Below are positions 63,840 through 64,000 of a stretch of DNA of 64,000 nucleotides, piece by piece. Source of the stretch: Acidomonas methanolica. Lineage in GTDB: Bacteria; Pseudomonadota; Alphaproteobacteria; Acetobacterales; Acetobacteraceae. How positions within the stretch are numbered: position 1 is the stretch's first letter; each line of letters begins with the position of its first letter. The notes under the pieces are model-generated. The model saw nothing but the letters and a program-made list of their open reading frames with translations, did not search any database and was not told the origin of the DNA. Both the position numbers and the translations under genes were made by a program. The DNA is taken from positions 124,001-188,000 of the forward strand of contig NZ_SLZN01000005.1 in NCBI RefSeq assembly GCF_004346035.1, read 5' to 3'.

Positions 63840-64000
63840 GCGGGGATGTTTCACGTGAAACATTTTCGCGGCTGGAGGTGTTCGCCTCCCTGCTGAGGAC
63901 GTGGAATACACGGATCAATCTCGTCAGCCCGCGGGACATGGAGCAGCTCTGGCCGCGCCATATCGAGGATTCGCTGCAACTCGCGCCGCTCGTGCCGCAG
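63836..64000 (+). CDS. rsmG: 16S rRNA (guanine-N7) methyltransferase RsmG, 5' part
   Basis: 55 codons up to the window edge. [24 protein letters not shown] followed by [12 protein letters not shown] is the RsmG start, and the gene follows mnmG as usual. It methylates G527 of 16S rRNA. Codons 4-9 overlap the second parS site. Confidence 0.9.
   Translation, partial: MSGDVSRETFSRLEVFASLLRTWNTRINLVSPRDMEQLWPRHIEDSLQLAPLVPQ
63847..63862. promoter_or_regulatory. parS centromere site inside rsmG
   Basis: TGTTTCACGTGAAACA, identical to the site at 61558. parAB normally follow rsmG in this gene order, just beyond the window. Confidence 0.9.

Overview
The window is GC-rich chromosomal DNA from an alphaproteobacterium of the Acetobacteraceae, most likely an acetic acid bacterium. 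Three things point this way. There is a membrane-bound quinohemoprotein alcohol dehydrogenase pair (adhA-adhB) with the vicinal Cys-Cys of the family and four haem c sites. There is a pqqA gene. The right end has the order rho - mnmE - mnmG - rsmG, which in alphaproteobacteria normally sits beside parAB and the replication origin. Two perfect 16-bp parS palindromes in that end support an origin-proximal position. I cannot name genus or species.

Layout. (1) 1-6065, mostly minus strand: sulfate assimilation (start of a probable cysI, a DUF2849 gene, fused cysN-cysC, cysD, cysH) and a three-domain cysG. An exported SRPBCC protein lies between cysH and cysG. (2) 6653-10380: the adhA-adhB ethanol oxidation genes with a terminator. 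(3) 10466-14449: an LpxO-type hydroxylase, then folate genes pabB-pabC and an enoyl-CoA hydratase. (4) 14489-18637, minus: a four-gene operon of a DsrE-like Tat protein, a periplasmic binding protein, a fused DoxD-DoxA thiosulfate:quinone oxidoreductase and a TDT (Mae1/Ssu1-type) exporter. It reads as an undescribed thiosulfate or sulfite handling unit. (5) 18968-24941: an envelope-stress locus with an ECF sigma factor, a coupled membrane protein, a CpxP-like sensor, small exported proteins, two divergent DUF4410 lipoproteins and an orphan sensor kinase.

(6) 24954-41665: the largest theme, complete aerobic nicotinate degradation. nicA and nicB (hydroxylase with cytochrome c tail), an NCS2 permease, nicX, nicF, nicE and nicD form one tightly coupled minus-strand operon. 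nicR and nicC lie on the plus strand. mocA and xdhC for the molybdenum cofactor follow. A TonB receptor and a tannase-family esterase lie downstream. A TAGC-GTATAC-GCTA palindrome occurs at the nicA/nicR junction, before nicC, before the TonB receptor and inside the receptor gene. It probably ties the receptor and esterase into the NicR regulon.

(7) 41842-43704: speE, speD and a stand-alone pqqA with its own terminator and no pqqBCDE. (8) 43909-52840: an AI-2E-family permease, a three-gene heavy-metal-type RND efflux operon preceded by a perfect 16-bp AT-rich inverted repeat, and a polyol dehydrogenase. (9) About 53600-56330 is an AT-richer acquired patch. It holds a complete IS1595-family element carrying a P63C-domain passenger gene (23-bp terminal repeats, perfect 8-bp target duplication), inserted exactly at the stop codon of a MAPEG gene, plus a toxin-like remnant. 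(10) 56352-64000: tautomerase, rph, rdgB, rho, ogt, mnmE, mnmG and the start of rsmG.
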